DNA of 64,000 bases, from assembly GCA_028285035.1 (NCBI GenBank), contig JANQQF010000130.1, forward strand, positions 1-64,000. Direction: 5' to 3'. Origin of the DNA: Phycisphaerae bacterium (GTDB lineage Bacteria; Chloroflexota; Anaerolineae; 4572-78; J111). The position numbers and the translations under genes were made by a program. Every line of letters begins with the position of its first letter. Positions within the stretch are counted from its first letter, which is position 1. Shown here piece by piece: positions 10,901 through 18,133 of this stretch. The notes below the pieces were generated by a model. It was not told the DNA's origin. It did no database searches and saw only the letters and a program-made list of their open reading frames with translations.

Positions 10901-12172
10901 CTCAGTGCGACAAATGCACAAGTCCTTGATATATTACCAACCGAGGTAACCTTTGTCGGCCCGGTGACACTAGATGGCTCTGCCGGAACTGTGGCCACAA
11001 CGGCTGGTGACTTCCCCAATCTGGCGAGTGGTTTAACCATTCTACCGAACGGGGCGGTAACGATGACCTTCCCTGTTTCAATCAACGGTGGCTTAACCGC
11101 TGGAACATTGATTACAAATACGGCCAGCATTACCAGTGCGGAGATTTCAGCCGCATCAACCGCGACAGCCGTAACGGCGGTCGGTGATCCTGGTACACCC
11201 ACTGTACCATTTATCTATGTGAGTACCGGTACCCAAGGGACAGTTGACGGCTTTTCGTATGGTGATGAGGATATCCTGATTTACAATCCCACCACCAACA
11301 CCTGGGCTAAATACTTTGATGGTTCGGATGTTGGTTTGAGCCGAGGTGATTTGAGTGCCTTCTACATTTTGGATAATGGTGATATCTTGTTGAGTATGGA
11401 TCGGCCCCTCTCGGTTTCCAGCCTCGGCTCGTTTGATGACTCTGATATCGTCAAATTTACACCAATTTCCTTAGGGACGGAGACCGTTGGAACGTTTGAG
11501 ATGTATTTCGATGGTTCAGATGTTCGCCTACGTAGTGGCTCGGAGGATATTGATAGCATTGGCTTTATGCCAGATGGACGACTTGTAATCAGTACCATTG
11601 GATCCTTTGGGGTGCAAGGGATTGGTGGCCGTGATGAAGATTTGATTATCTTTAATGACACCTCGCTTGGCTCAAATACGAGTGGCACATTTGAACGATA
11701 CTTCGACGGCTCTGATGTTGGTCTACGTAATAACTCTGAGGATGTACAAGGGGCGTGGATTGATGCGGTGAGCGGTGAAATTTATCTAACCACCAGAGGC
11801 AACTTCTCTGTGCCAGGGTTGAGTGGTGACGGGGCTGATATCTTTATCTGTACCCCAATTTCCTTGGGTGTAACGACAGACTGTACCTTTACCCCCTACT
11901 GGGAAGGCACATCCAATGGTTTGGCAGGTGAGGTTGTGGATGCCTTTGATCTGAATACCCTCATCCCACCGCCGACTCTTTTTGATCGAAATGGTAGTGG
12001 TGATATCGGAGTTATCTTGGAATTGGATGACTCCCCAGAGGATGAAGATATTGAGGCCGATGAAGGGACAGATGAATTGGCCACGGAAAGTGATCACATC
12101 GCAGATGATACCAGTTTAGGTGAAATCAATAGTAATTATCAACTCTTCTTGCCATTGATCTCGAAGAATTAA
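4913..12172 (+). CDS. Giant secreted FG-GAP beta-propeller protein with HExxH site and Ser-Val-Arg-Gly4 repeat
   Basis: A 2419-residue exported protein. A long signal peptide (KKVGSVRLSLL to an ASA cut near residue 55) is followed by 14 FG-GAP/VCBS repeats with the WGDWDGDGDLDLA calcium loop at about residues 74-790, enough for two seven-bladed propellers. A region with HELAH at 1188-1192 suggests a zinc metallopeptidase. Eight SVRGGGG units follow at about 1498-1553, then an IPT/TIG-like domain, a MAM-like segment (CFYDFFESG), a DUF11-like domain (LSLSKAVSSSEPLPGEQVTYT) and three or four YFDGSDVGL repeats. The C-terminus is acidic and ends in QLFLPLISKN, a tail type I associate with Chloroflexota secreted proteins. 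Likely surface-bound, for adhesion or proteolysis (inference). Proteolytic activity is unproven. Tandem-repeat promoter A lies upstream. Confidence 0.85.
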   Translation: MSVNRTSNGSVNNTVRRKHKLNWKKVGSVRLSLLAGTLVLMMSTLWLMLPQSASADLGVNFLQVGAENEETRDLEWGDVDGDGDLDLVVANVIGNLRVYENVGGILQFAPDIDLGWVNDDGDLGTVWDISLGDWDGDGDLDLAVGIVLELNRIYENDGTGVFSLAQIVPAEDGVNPAWTMAVEWGDWDNDGDLDLAVANREFNANQDKSAVYENEAGTLQLDPTNGLGWRDSIGKAFVDDVSWGDWDGDGDLDLAMAAGSTNYVFENEAGTLQLNPGSGLGWQNSQADNASSVDWGDWDGDGDLDLAIGDYYVGSQVYENEGGTLQLDPDNGLGWQSDAAEFTVWTLDVEWGDWDGDGDLDLALANDLRNGAWVYENTGDDLELDPNNGKGWQTAEALLSYGLAWGDVDNDGDLDLAVSNDQGGNLVYLNDGGGLRFEPDAGFGQIVDGGSNIFDVDLGDWDGDGDLDLAMAQRGGPNIVQENVNGTFIYSSTGNLGWQSSEISNTASIAWGDWDNDGDLDLAAGNGDADIGNNAANIIYENEGGTLQLDPANGLGWQSTEMRNTLSVAWGDWDNDGDLDLAVGNRNQADQIYENTGSTLVFDPDNGFGWEATEILETRHLAWGDWDDDGDLDLGIGHLEGTVVYENEGGTLQLDPDNGLGWQRDDPNETSRLAWGDYDADGDLDLAISHGAIDGVSTGSTQVFENVGDDLALDVGAGIGWQGAVGEVALGISWGDWDGDGDLDLLSGVYVHENEGGEFGTSHQNFSLGNQGSVWGDVDQDGDFDIALAGNSNSSKWIENTIQDEINLRNRLPDIYIEHPDGTPAGGFGSAANPITDTVISVTYTVSNTTGNTLGQVQVFYSLNGGGEWFPAVGTTPFPDTTTEGTYTFNWDTLASGFFGSSDNVVLRFELPVQTPASSDGTYQYFNQAPGLFQRPYVSAHTQPFYVQATQIQVLDGTTPVAGAFVYRLPAGDTAGGSFIGSDAAFVTNAAGFLQGRGRIELGDRLLALAPVDIPADAEELYGDTMSLYYTNGTPTEVGLDTFTVTESGVQQLIVSSDHPLMLFDLDVSVEWDASQDDAYLAQLEFDLKRASEFLYDFTDGQVALGDVWVYQNADVWAGSHINIHATNRLRPYATIGGVVITDTVQHVIPELSDISYNIGQIHMGSTWNRYGNAGESLGVDWPVILAHELAHYLLYLEDNYLGLEEFDGAEVLTSVNGCVGSAMGDVYNINNTELIFDDTTWVNNCSDTLAQEILGRDEWEIITSWYPWLQTPTSVNSGPGLMPFELTTVSIFNPITPTNALDDPTFYLDYTDNEVSSSEARAFLLRNENNEVGTPGTTDNYEYVFDLGNPTGGQNRLSARGAQPGDRVCVFDQARSQYGCEIITLGDDRITLEKDTTWTPVIRISPTTSTTFVIEVDGLESGLNLKARIYPEYGEAFAETSDFVYTDGIYNGTLNLDYAALSGAIQLWVDEGPDTTPYANPRRETIVSYSIGGNPGSVRGGGGSVRGGGGSVRGGGGSVRGGGGSVRGGGGSVRGGGGSVRGGGGSVRGGGGFIQGEGRAPAVSPDGQMTYFDQNFNLAEGEFYTVQDMAGLPSLPNGKVAIGSGYNLFATGFSVTNPLTGSISFQYRGNDVLTEERSEDELGIHFWDGTQWIALNTRVDTYFNLASARSQGPGIYALLAGTTSPEITSVTPAVATNDVENILTIEGGYFLEPVSVVLVGPTTRYTPSLQSVSPFSLTAVVPAGLEAREYQVLVYNENQPGGSVVSSTPGSFALFEPDLASCFYDFFESGTAKWETSDDWGIVILPSGERAMTDSPIGNYNSADHYEVNLTSYTTSLTSEAFSIAACSDPVLTFRHDYLLAKIGDSQDIATIELSIDDGATWQPVATYTGGGIFDTVGSSIGLLDVESPEWNNADWKDVTLSLGPALGGHTGLVKLRFSLTVNDDDVASKGWIFDDLRVQTGTLPVLSLSKAVSSSEPLPGEQVTYTIVARNDGPLSATNAQVLDILPTEVTFVGPVTLDGSAGTVATTAGDFPNLASGLTILPNGAVTMTFPVSINGGLTAGTLITNTASITSAEISAASTATAVTAVGDPGTPTVPFIYVSTGTQGTVDGFSYGDEDILIYNPTTNTWAKYFDGSDVGLSRGDLSAFYILDNGDILLSMDRPLSVSSLGSFDDSDIVKFTPISLGTETVGTFEMYFDGSDVRLRSGSEDIDSIGFMPDGRLVISTIGSFGVQGIGGRDEDLIIFNDTSLGSNTSGTFERYFDGSDVGLRNNSEDVQGAWIDAVSGEIYLTTRGNFSVPGLSGDGADIFICTPISLGVTTDCTFTPYWEGTSNGLAGEVVDAFDLNTLIPPPTLFDRNGSGDIGVILELDDSPEDEDIEADEGTDELATESDHIADDTSLGEINSNYQLFLPLISKN
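9404..9571 (+). repeat. Eight 21-bp in-frame tandem repeats encoding SVRGGGG
   Basis: Eight exact-length 21-bp units encode Ser-Val-Arg-Gly-Gly-Gly-Gly. Variation is confined to third codon positions (gtt/gtc, cgc/cgt, ggc/ggt/ggg), so the peptide is conserved while the DNA drifts. This suggests a selected basic, flexible linker, and a site prone to changes in copy number. Confidence 0.95.
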
Positions 12173-12191
12173 TCATAAGTTGAATAAAGAT

Positions 12192-12229
12192 AAAAAATCG
12201 GTCAGGGACTTAACCCTGACCGATTTTTT
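12192..12229. terminator. Bidirectional intrinsic terminator between convergent genes
   Basis: A perfect 16-bp stem (AAAAAATCGGTCAGGG with its complement) around a six-base loop, ACTTAA. T-runs on both strands let it serve both the FG-GAP gene and the convergent cyclase gene. Confidence 0.95.
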
Positions 12230-12305
12230 ATTATTTGCGAATTTTTAGAAGGCTTTTTATCGTTTTTACTAGGGATACGGAAGTAAAGTATTTCCTTTCA
12301 AAGCA

Positions 12306-15300
12306 TTATTGATTTGCTTCTTGATACGTAGCGATGATTTCCTGATTTATCGGAATATTGGTCAGAAAAGATTGGCGTAATGTTGGATCAGAGATTTTTT
12401 CAGCCCGAGAAATAATTAAGTTGTAGGCCAATCGCAATGCCTCTTGTGCATGTATTTCTCGATTAGCTGTATTGAAAACCTGATAACAATACAAATAATC
12501 AATCTGTGGAAATTCGGGACCCACACCTTTACAGTTGTCCAGAATAGTGAAGGCTTCAGTTGCATTCTCAATAGATGCTGTAATGTCACTGTCTCTTGAT
12601 TGGGCTAAGGCTACAACTGATAAATTTCCTGTAATATTGACCTCGATGCCTAATTCCCGACGTAAATTTAATGATGCCATAGAATTAGAAATAGCATCAG
12701 CCAAATTTCCCTGATTGAGAAATATTAAGCCAAGGTGATATTGAATATTTGCAATCAAATGTTTTTCGTCATGAGATTGAGCTATTTCTAATCCATCAGA
12801 AAATAATTTTTCCGCTTCTTCAAACGTTTGATTATAAAATTTTACTAAACCTAAGTTATCTAAAAGGTAGGCAACGCCCACTGCATCACCAATTGTGTTT
12901 GCTAAATCAATACCTTGATTTAGGTATCGTTCCGCGAGTTCCCAATCTCCTAATTCTTGTTGTAACACCCCAAGCCCCATTAAAATATTAACTTCCTCCC
13001 AACGATTACCAGTTGCTTGGTGAATTCTTTGTGCTTCTAAAAAGTATTGATGCGCTCGTTCATAGTCTCCTAGATCCGAATTTGCTTGGGCAAGGTTGAA
13101 GAGGCTAATTCCTTCCCCTGCTCTATCACCTATATTTTGCCGAATCCCAAGCGCTTCTTGATGATAAATAATAGCTTCAAGAAAATTACGTTTATACATC
13201 TCATTTACACCCAAGCTATTAAGTGCTTCGGCTTCATTTCGCTGATTTTTCAACCCTCGGCTGAGTGATAATGATTGTGTGTAATAATCTTTTGCCGCGT
13301 CAAACTCCCCTTGCTGTCGATGTACAATCCCCACCCCATTCAGCACTTGGGCAAAAATATGAGCCTCTTCTACAGAATACTCTCGCTGAGCGTCAAAATT
13401 GACCAATGCTTCCTCATACCGACCTCTAGCCCCAGCATAATCCCCTTGGCGTCGAGCAATCAAGCCTAATTGCCCCAATGATCGTATCTCTCCCAAGGTA
13501 TTCCTGTCGCTGCGTGCAGCCGTCAAAGCCCGCTCAATTGCAGCTTGTGCCTGCGGATAATCGGCAATCGCCTCATAATACTGGCCCCAGAGATAGGCAA
13601 CCTCGAAAGGAGGAGCATCGGGAATGGCCTGAAGTCGTTCTAGAGCCGCCAACTCTTCTTCCCGGCGACCCAGTAAGTGTAGTACTTCAATTTGGCCCTT
13701 AAGCCATTCCCATCGTGGTTCCAAGGCCAGCGCCTGCTCATAAAAAGCAAGGGCGGTTTCGTTGGCGTATTCCCGTTGGGCTTTTTGGGCTGCTTGGCCC
13801 AGGTACAACATTGCTTTATCTCGAACCCGACCACGGGTGAAGTGATAGGCCAGTTGTTCAACGGCTTCGGGGAAATGTTCCTCAACCGCTTCGCCGACGG
13901 CGCGGTGTAAGTCCCGCTGCTGTGACTCAAGCAATGTTTCGTAAGCCACGTCACGGGTGATATTATGCTTGAAGAGGTGTGTCAGGGTTGGGAGCGGAAT
14001 TTCCAGGCGAGCAAATTCACGTCGCTCAATAATTTCGACCTGTTGTAACAACTGCTCATCATCATCTTCAAGTGGGTGGGCATCGGCCAAAAGCTGAAAC
14101 TCAAAGACCCGGCCAATCACACTGGCCACCTTCAAGGTTAGTCGTTGATCTTCCAACAGCCGATCTAGGCGTGATAGGACAACTTGCTGAATTGAGTCGG
14201 GCAAGCCTAAATCGGCGGCGGAGAGGGGGATATCTGGGTTTAGAGTCAGTTGGCCTGACTCATCTCGCGTTAGACAGTTTGCGCGTCGTAGAGCCTCGAC
14301 CAACGTATCACTCAAAGTCCAGCGGCCATCATCTTCTTGGGCCAAATGCCCAGCTTCTCGCAAGGTATCAGTCATCTCTTCGACAAAGAAAGGATTACCT
14401 CGGGCTTGCACCACAATCAAATCAATTAACAGTGGGGTTGGTTCACCGCCAATTCGATTGGCGATCACGGCTGTTACACCTTCCGGATTTAGCTCATCCA
14501 AATCCATAAAGTGATAATTGACTTGTTGATCCAACTCCGGCAGAATCGGATGGGCCGTATCCAGCGGTGGACGTTGGATCACGGTGAGAACGAGTGTACT
14601 CTGACTAACCACGCGACTTAAGGCAATGATCAAACCTCGTGAGGCCTCATCCAACCAATGCACATCCTCAATCAGCAAAAGGAGCGGCTGCACTTGGGTC
14701 CAGCTTTGTAGAAGGTCAATCGCAAAGGTAAATAGTGCTTCCTGACGTAGTTGTGGCTCAAAGGCAGCAGTGGTGGCGTTATCAGGAATGGGGAGATCGA
14801 GCAAATCGCCCAGTAAGGGTAGCCGCACCAGCCAATCAGGATTGAGGGCTTCCACATTGAGCCGAACATATTCGATATTCTGCTCGGTATCATCCCCAAC
14901 CAAGGCAAACAAGGCTCGGAATATCTGTTGCCAAGGATGATACGGGATGCTTTGGTTGATGCTGTGACAGGTACCCAAAACCACCCGCCAGCCCAGCATC
15001 GTTGATTGTTGCGCAAACTCTGCCGTAAGGTGACTCTTACCAATACCCGCAACCCCTTCAATTCGTAATATTTGACCGCTCTGGCTGGCCTCGGCTGTAG
15101 CTATAATTTGCTCCATCTGTGCCAACTCTTCATCTCGGCCAACTAGTGGCGTTGGAAATAAGTTCACTGCTCGAGGGCGGGCCTGAGTCAATCGGCCTAA
15201 AACTGAGGCCACAGGAATAGGTTCCTCTTTCCCCTTGACCTTAATGCGTCCCAAATCTTCCAACTCGTATAAATCAACAACTGCATCAGCGACCCGCTGA

Positions 15301-16475
15301 CTGACCATAATTTGGCCAGGCTCGGCTTTACCCATCAAGCGAGCGGACATATTGACCTCGTCGCCAAGTGAGCCATAAGTTCGGCGGGCCTGCCCCCCAT
15401 AGGCCCCAGAGCGCATACGGCCCTGGCTGATCCCAATTTGAACGGGACCGATGTAATCTAATTCATCAGGCGGTGATTGAAGTTCTAAAGCAGCAGCTAC
15501 AGCCCGAGCTGGATCGTCATCGTGGAGTTGTGGGGAACCAAAGGAGCTGTACAAATAACATCCTTTGTCCCCAATCGTGAGCTGGAGCATATAACTTTCA
15601 TATTTGATCAAGACACTTTGTACCCAACGTACATAATCATTCAGCTTGGTGCCAGCCTCTGGGTCGGTATCATAATCGATACCCCCAAATCGTAGGAACA
15701 GGGCAACAGAGGGCCGAATTTCAGCCAAAAACTCGCCAGCCCCACCTGTTAATCGTTCATAGACTGGGGGCAGTAACCAAGGTCGAACTTGGTCTTCAGG
15801 TAGATCTTCTGTTAACTCGGGCCAAGGGGTCGGGGTGACCTCTTCGGTTAAGCCTGTCACCTGAGCATACTGGATACCACTCTCTTCGTCAGTACGATAC
15901 TCAGCAATGGTTAGTTTATCCCCAATGGCCTCAACCACCTCTGGACCGACGATGACGTCTCCTCGCTCGGCTTGCCCTTCGGCCTCGGCCATACGTTCCA
16001 GCGTGGCTCCTGCCATTGAGTCCATTAATTGGATATTTTCATCTCCTACCACAAAGCGGCGAATGGGACCGGTGACGACGGCTACTTTCAACCCGAGTGA
16101 AATAATCGTTCCGGCTGGGGTTGTAATCGCTTCAAATTGACGCATCGCCGCTTGCAAGGCTAACGCACAGGCTGTGGCCTGCGTCCCATCATCCCCATCA
16201 AGCCAACAGGTGATAGCATCCCCAGAGAAGCTAATCACACTTCCTTGAAAGCGATGCACTTCATTGATGAGAGCATCGTAAACAAGATTCAGTTGCCGGG
16301 GTAACTCTTCAGAGCCACGCTTGAGGCCTAATTCTTGGAGTAAAGCAGCAGTAAGAGGGGTGAATCCGGAAATATCAGCAAAGAGAGCTGCCCCTTCAGT
16401 CCGCTCTGTTAACGTTTGACCTTGGGCTAGTGCCTGACGGCGGTTCATTGGAATATAGGCTTCTGTGCGTTCCAT
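12306..16475 (-). CDS. Soluble-adenylyl-cyclase-type protein: two class III cyclase domains, AAA ATPase, TPR
   Basis: A 1389-residue cytoplasmic signalling protein with the layout of mammalian ADCY10. Cyclase domain 1 (about 27-180) keeps metal aspartates D34 (FADISGFT) and D86 (FSGDAIT). Domain 2 (about 255-430) has lost the first aspartate (LFLRFGGI) but keeps TIGDKG and GDEVNMSARL, as expected for a heterodimeric pair. An AAA/NACHT-like ATPase follows, with Walker A GVAGIGKS near 473 and Walker B LLLIEDVHWLD. Many TPR motifs fill about 900-1310. It probably makes cAMP in response to a ligand sensed by the ATPase-TPR part (inference). It is divergent from the first ceramide-type operon, whose ABC ATPase has cyclic-nucleotide-binding domains. 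Confidence 0.85.
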   Translation of the reverse strand: MERTEAYIPMNRRQALAQGQTLTERTEGAALFADISGFTPLTAALLQELGLKRGSEELPRQLNLVYDALINEVHRFQGSVISFSGDAITCWLDGDDGTQATACALALQAAMRQFEAITTPAGTIISLGLKVAVVTGPIRRFVVGDENIQLMDSMAGATLERMAEAEGQAERGDVIVGPEVVEAIGDKLTIAEYRTDEESGIQYAQVTGLTEEVTPTPWPELTEDLPEDQVRPWLLPPVYERLTGGAGEFLAEIRPSVALFLRFGGIDYDTDPEAGTKLNDYVRWVQSVLIKYESYMLQLTIGDKGCYLYSSFGSPQLHDDDPARAVAAALELQSPPDELDYIGPVQIGISQGRMRSGAYGGQARRTYGSLGDEVNMSARLMGKAEPGQIMVSQRVADAVVDLYELEDLGRIKVKGKEEPIPVASVLGRLTQARPRAVNLFPTPLVGRDEELAQMEQIIATAEASQSGQILRIEGVAGIGKSHLTAEFAQQSTMLGWRVVLGTCHSINQSIPYHPWQQIFRALFALVGDDTEQNIEYVRLNVEALNPDWLVRLPLLGDLLDLPIPDNATTAAFEPQLRQEALFTFAIDLLQSWTQVQPLLLLIEDVHWLDEASRGLIIALSRVVSQSTLVLTVIQRPPLDTAHPILPELDQQVNYHFMDLDELNPEGVTAVIANRIGGEPTPLLIDLIVVQARGNPFFVEEMTDTLREAGHLAQEDDGRWTLSDTLVEALRRANCLTRDESGQLTLNPDIPLSAADLGLPDSIQQVVLSRLDRLLEDQRLTLKVASVIGRVFEFQLLADAHPLEDDDEQLLQQVEIIERREFARLEIPLPTLTHLFKHNITRDVAYETLLESQQRDLHRAVGEAVEEHFPEAVEQLAYHFTRGRVRDKAMLYLGQAAQKAQREYANETALAFYEQALALEPRWEWLKGQIEVLHLLGRREEELAALERLQAIPDAPPFEVAYLWGQYYEAIADYPQAQAAIERALTAARSDRNTLGEIRSLGQLGLIARRQGDYAGARGRYEEALVNFDAQREYSVEEAHIFAQVLNGVGIVHRQQGEFDAAKDYYTQSLSLSRGLKNQRNEAEALNSLGVNEMYKRNFLEAIIYHQEALGIRQNIGDRAGEGISLFNLAQANSDLGDYERAHQYFLEAQRIHQATGNRWEEVNILMGLGVLQQELGDWELAERYLNQGIDLANTIGDAVGVAYLLDNLGLVKFYNQTFEEAEKLFSDGLEIAQSHDEKHLIANIQYHLGLIFLNQGNLADAISNSMASLNLRRELGIEVNITGNLSVVALAQSRDSDITASIENATEAFTILDNCKGVGPEFPQIDYLYCYQVFNTANREIHAQEALRLAYNLIISRAEKISDPTLRQSFLTNIPINQEIIATYQEANQ

Positions 16476-16646
16476 AATGATAAGTCGTCCTTTCTTGTAA
16501 ACAACGATAAGGCAAGATGTATGTGTACATTAAGTTGAGGCGCTGATTTCTCTAAATGGTAATTACTGACCTTGACGTAACTTTCTAAACTTTTCAAGAT
16601 GGTCCATAGAACAAGGAATCGTGTTTAGTTTTCTATGTCCGGGTTA

Positions 16647-16700
16647 GTAGTAATTAGTGCTTAAAATAGCTCTTACTATTTGCCATTTACTAATTACTAC
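16647..16700. repeat. 12-bp perfect inverted repeat in the divergent intergenic region
   Basis: GTAGTAATTAGT (16647-16658) and ACTAATTACTAC (16689-16700) are perfect inverted copies around 30 bp. It may be a small palindromic mobile remnant or an operator. Besides promoter B, the rest of 16476-17005 shows nothing I can name. Confidence 0.5.
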
Positions 16701-16815
16701 AAATTCAAATGCGAAAACCATTGAGTTCGCGCTTATCAGGAAGTTCACCTATTAATATCTCCTGATCATTCTTAAACGCATTGTATCACAACTCCCAAGA
16801 ATGAATACCCCTTTT

Positions 16816-16890
16816 GGGCCAACTGCCTAGATTTTATGACAAAATTGCCTTGATCTCATGACAGACTGAATGTGTGTAAAGTGTTAAGAT
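16816..16890 (+). promoter_or_regulatory. Tandem-repeat promoter B for the first ceramide-type operon
   Basis: Three direct repeats with a 22-bp period: a degenerate copy at 16816 (CCAACTGCC), then GACA at 16838 and 16860. GACAGAC overlaps the -35 position. TAAGAT (16885-16890) starts exactly 21 bp after the last GACA. The predicted transcript starts near 16897, ruling out the upstream GTG at 16892 as the operon's first start codon. Confidence 0.7.
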
Positions 16891-17005
16891 AGTGTTTGTA
16901 ACCATCTTGAAAATTCAGGCCCTTTTTCAATTTTTGAAAGCGGGTATAATCCTAGGTTATTGTGCAGCGACGGCACAAGATCTCAATGAGTCAGTTGTAT
17001 ACTTT

Positions 17006-18133
17006 ATGATTACTGTTGAAAAAGTTGAATGTCATTCAAAAAAAGAAGTGAATCGTTTTATAAACCTCCCACTTCGTCTATATACAAATCATCCTTATTG
17101 GGTGCCTCCCCTTTCCATTGATGCGCGTCTATACCTGAATCGTGAAAAATTTCCTTTCTACAATCACTCAACGGCAGACTTTTTCATCGCCACTCGTGAT
17201 GGGTGTGATGTAGGTCGCATCGCTGTTTTAGAACACCGTTTGTTTAATCAACATCATCAAACCCGTCAGGCTCAATTTTATTTTTTTGATTGTGAAAATG
17301 ACCCAGATGTTGCCTTTGCCCTATTTGAAAAGGCCTGTGCTTGGGCGAAAGCGCGAAATTTAGATCGCATCGTTGGGCCAAAGGGCTTCGGGCTGTTAGA
17401 TAGCTTTGGGATTTTGATAGAGGGATTCGACCAACCGCAGACGATGAGCTTTACCGCTTACAATTACGAATATTATCGCGAGTTGATTGAAGCAGCTGGG
17501 TTTGTCAAAGAGGTGGATTTTGTTTCCTGTCGTTTGGATATGGAAAGTTTCCAGTTACCCAATTGGCTTCATAAACTGGCTGAGCGCGTACAAAAAAAAG
17601 AATCGCTTACAGTTAAGGGATTTTCTAATCTTAATCATCTGATAGCCTCGGCCCGAGAGATGTTACAAACTTACAATCAATCCTTTACAAATAATTGGGA
17701 GTACTATCCGTTGCCCGATGAGGAAATCGATCTGATTATAAAGGATCTGAAGCCTGTGGCTGTACCTAAGTTGATGAAAGTTATTAAGCATAACCAGAAC
17801 ATTGTCGGATTATTATTTGGTCTACCAGACTTATCTCACGCTTTGCAGCATTCAAAAGGGCATCTTACCCCGCTTTCGATTTTACGGTTGTTGCGAGAAA
17901 AACAACGACTAAAATCCGTGGTTTTGGGGGCTGTTGCAATTTTAGATGAGTACCGTCTTCTAGGAGGCAATGCCCTCCTAATCACAGAGATAGAAAAGAC
18001 GATTAAAACATTGGGCATTAATCGTTTGGAATTAGTAAATATGGCAGAGACAGCCGTTGAAATACAGCGTGATTTGAACGGCTTGGGCATCAAGCCGCAT
18101 AAGGCGCATCGAGTTTATACAAAAAGCCTATGA
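17006..18133 (+). CDS. bCerS-like GNAT-fold N-acyltransferase, copy 1
   Basis: A 375-residue protein, one of four paralogues here. All share an N-terminal RF-N-LP-RLY-NHP-WVPPL block, ADFFIA-RDG-DVGRIAVL, VGPKGF, and a YNYEYY segment, with a GNAT-like C-terminal half. This is the family annotated as GNAT or YghO-like that includes Caulobacter bCerS, which N-acylates the sphingoid base (established knowledge, from memory). The frame is open from a GTG at 16892, but that lies before the predicted transcription start. The ATG at 17006 matches the N-termini of the paralogues, although its ribosome site is weak. The stop overlaps the next ATG (ATGA), so translation is probably coupled. Substrate not known. 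Confidence 0.7.
   Translation: MITVEKVECHSKKEVNRFINLPLRLYTNHPYWVPPLSIDARLYLNREKFPFYNHSTADFFIATRDGCDVGRIAVLEHRLFNQHHQTRQAQFYFFDCENDPDVAFALFEKACAWAKARNLDRIVGPKGFGLLDSFGILIEGFDQPQTMSFTAYNYEYYRELIEAAGFVKEVDFVSCRLDMESFQLPNWLHKLAERVQKKESLTVKGFSNLNHLIASAREMLQTYNQSFTNNWEYYPLPDEEIDLIIKDLKPVAVPKLMKVIKHNQNIVGLLFGLPDLSHALQHSKGHLTPLSILRLLREKQRLKSVVLGAVAILDEYRLLGGNALLITEIEKTIKTLGINRLELVNMAETAVEIQRDLNGLGIKPHKAHRVYTKSL

Noticed and set aside
16892..17005. N-terminal extension of bCerS copy 1 from GTG 16892
   Set aside because: It begins before the predicted transcription start, and the other three paralogues start at the position matching ATG 17006.
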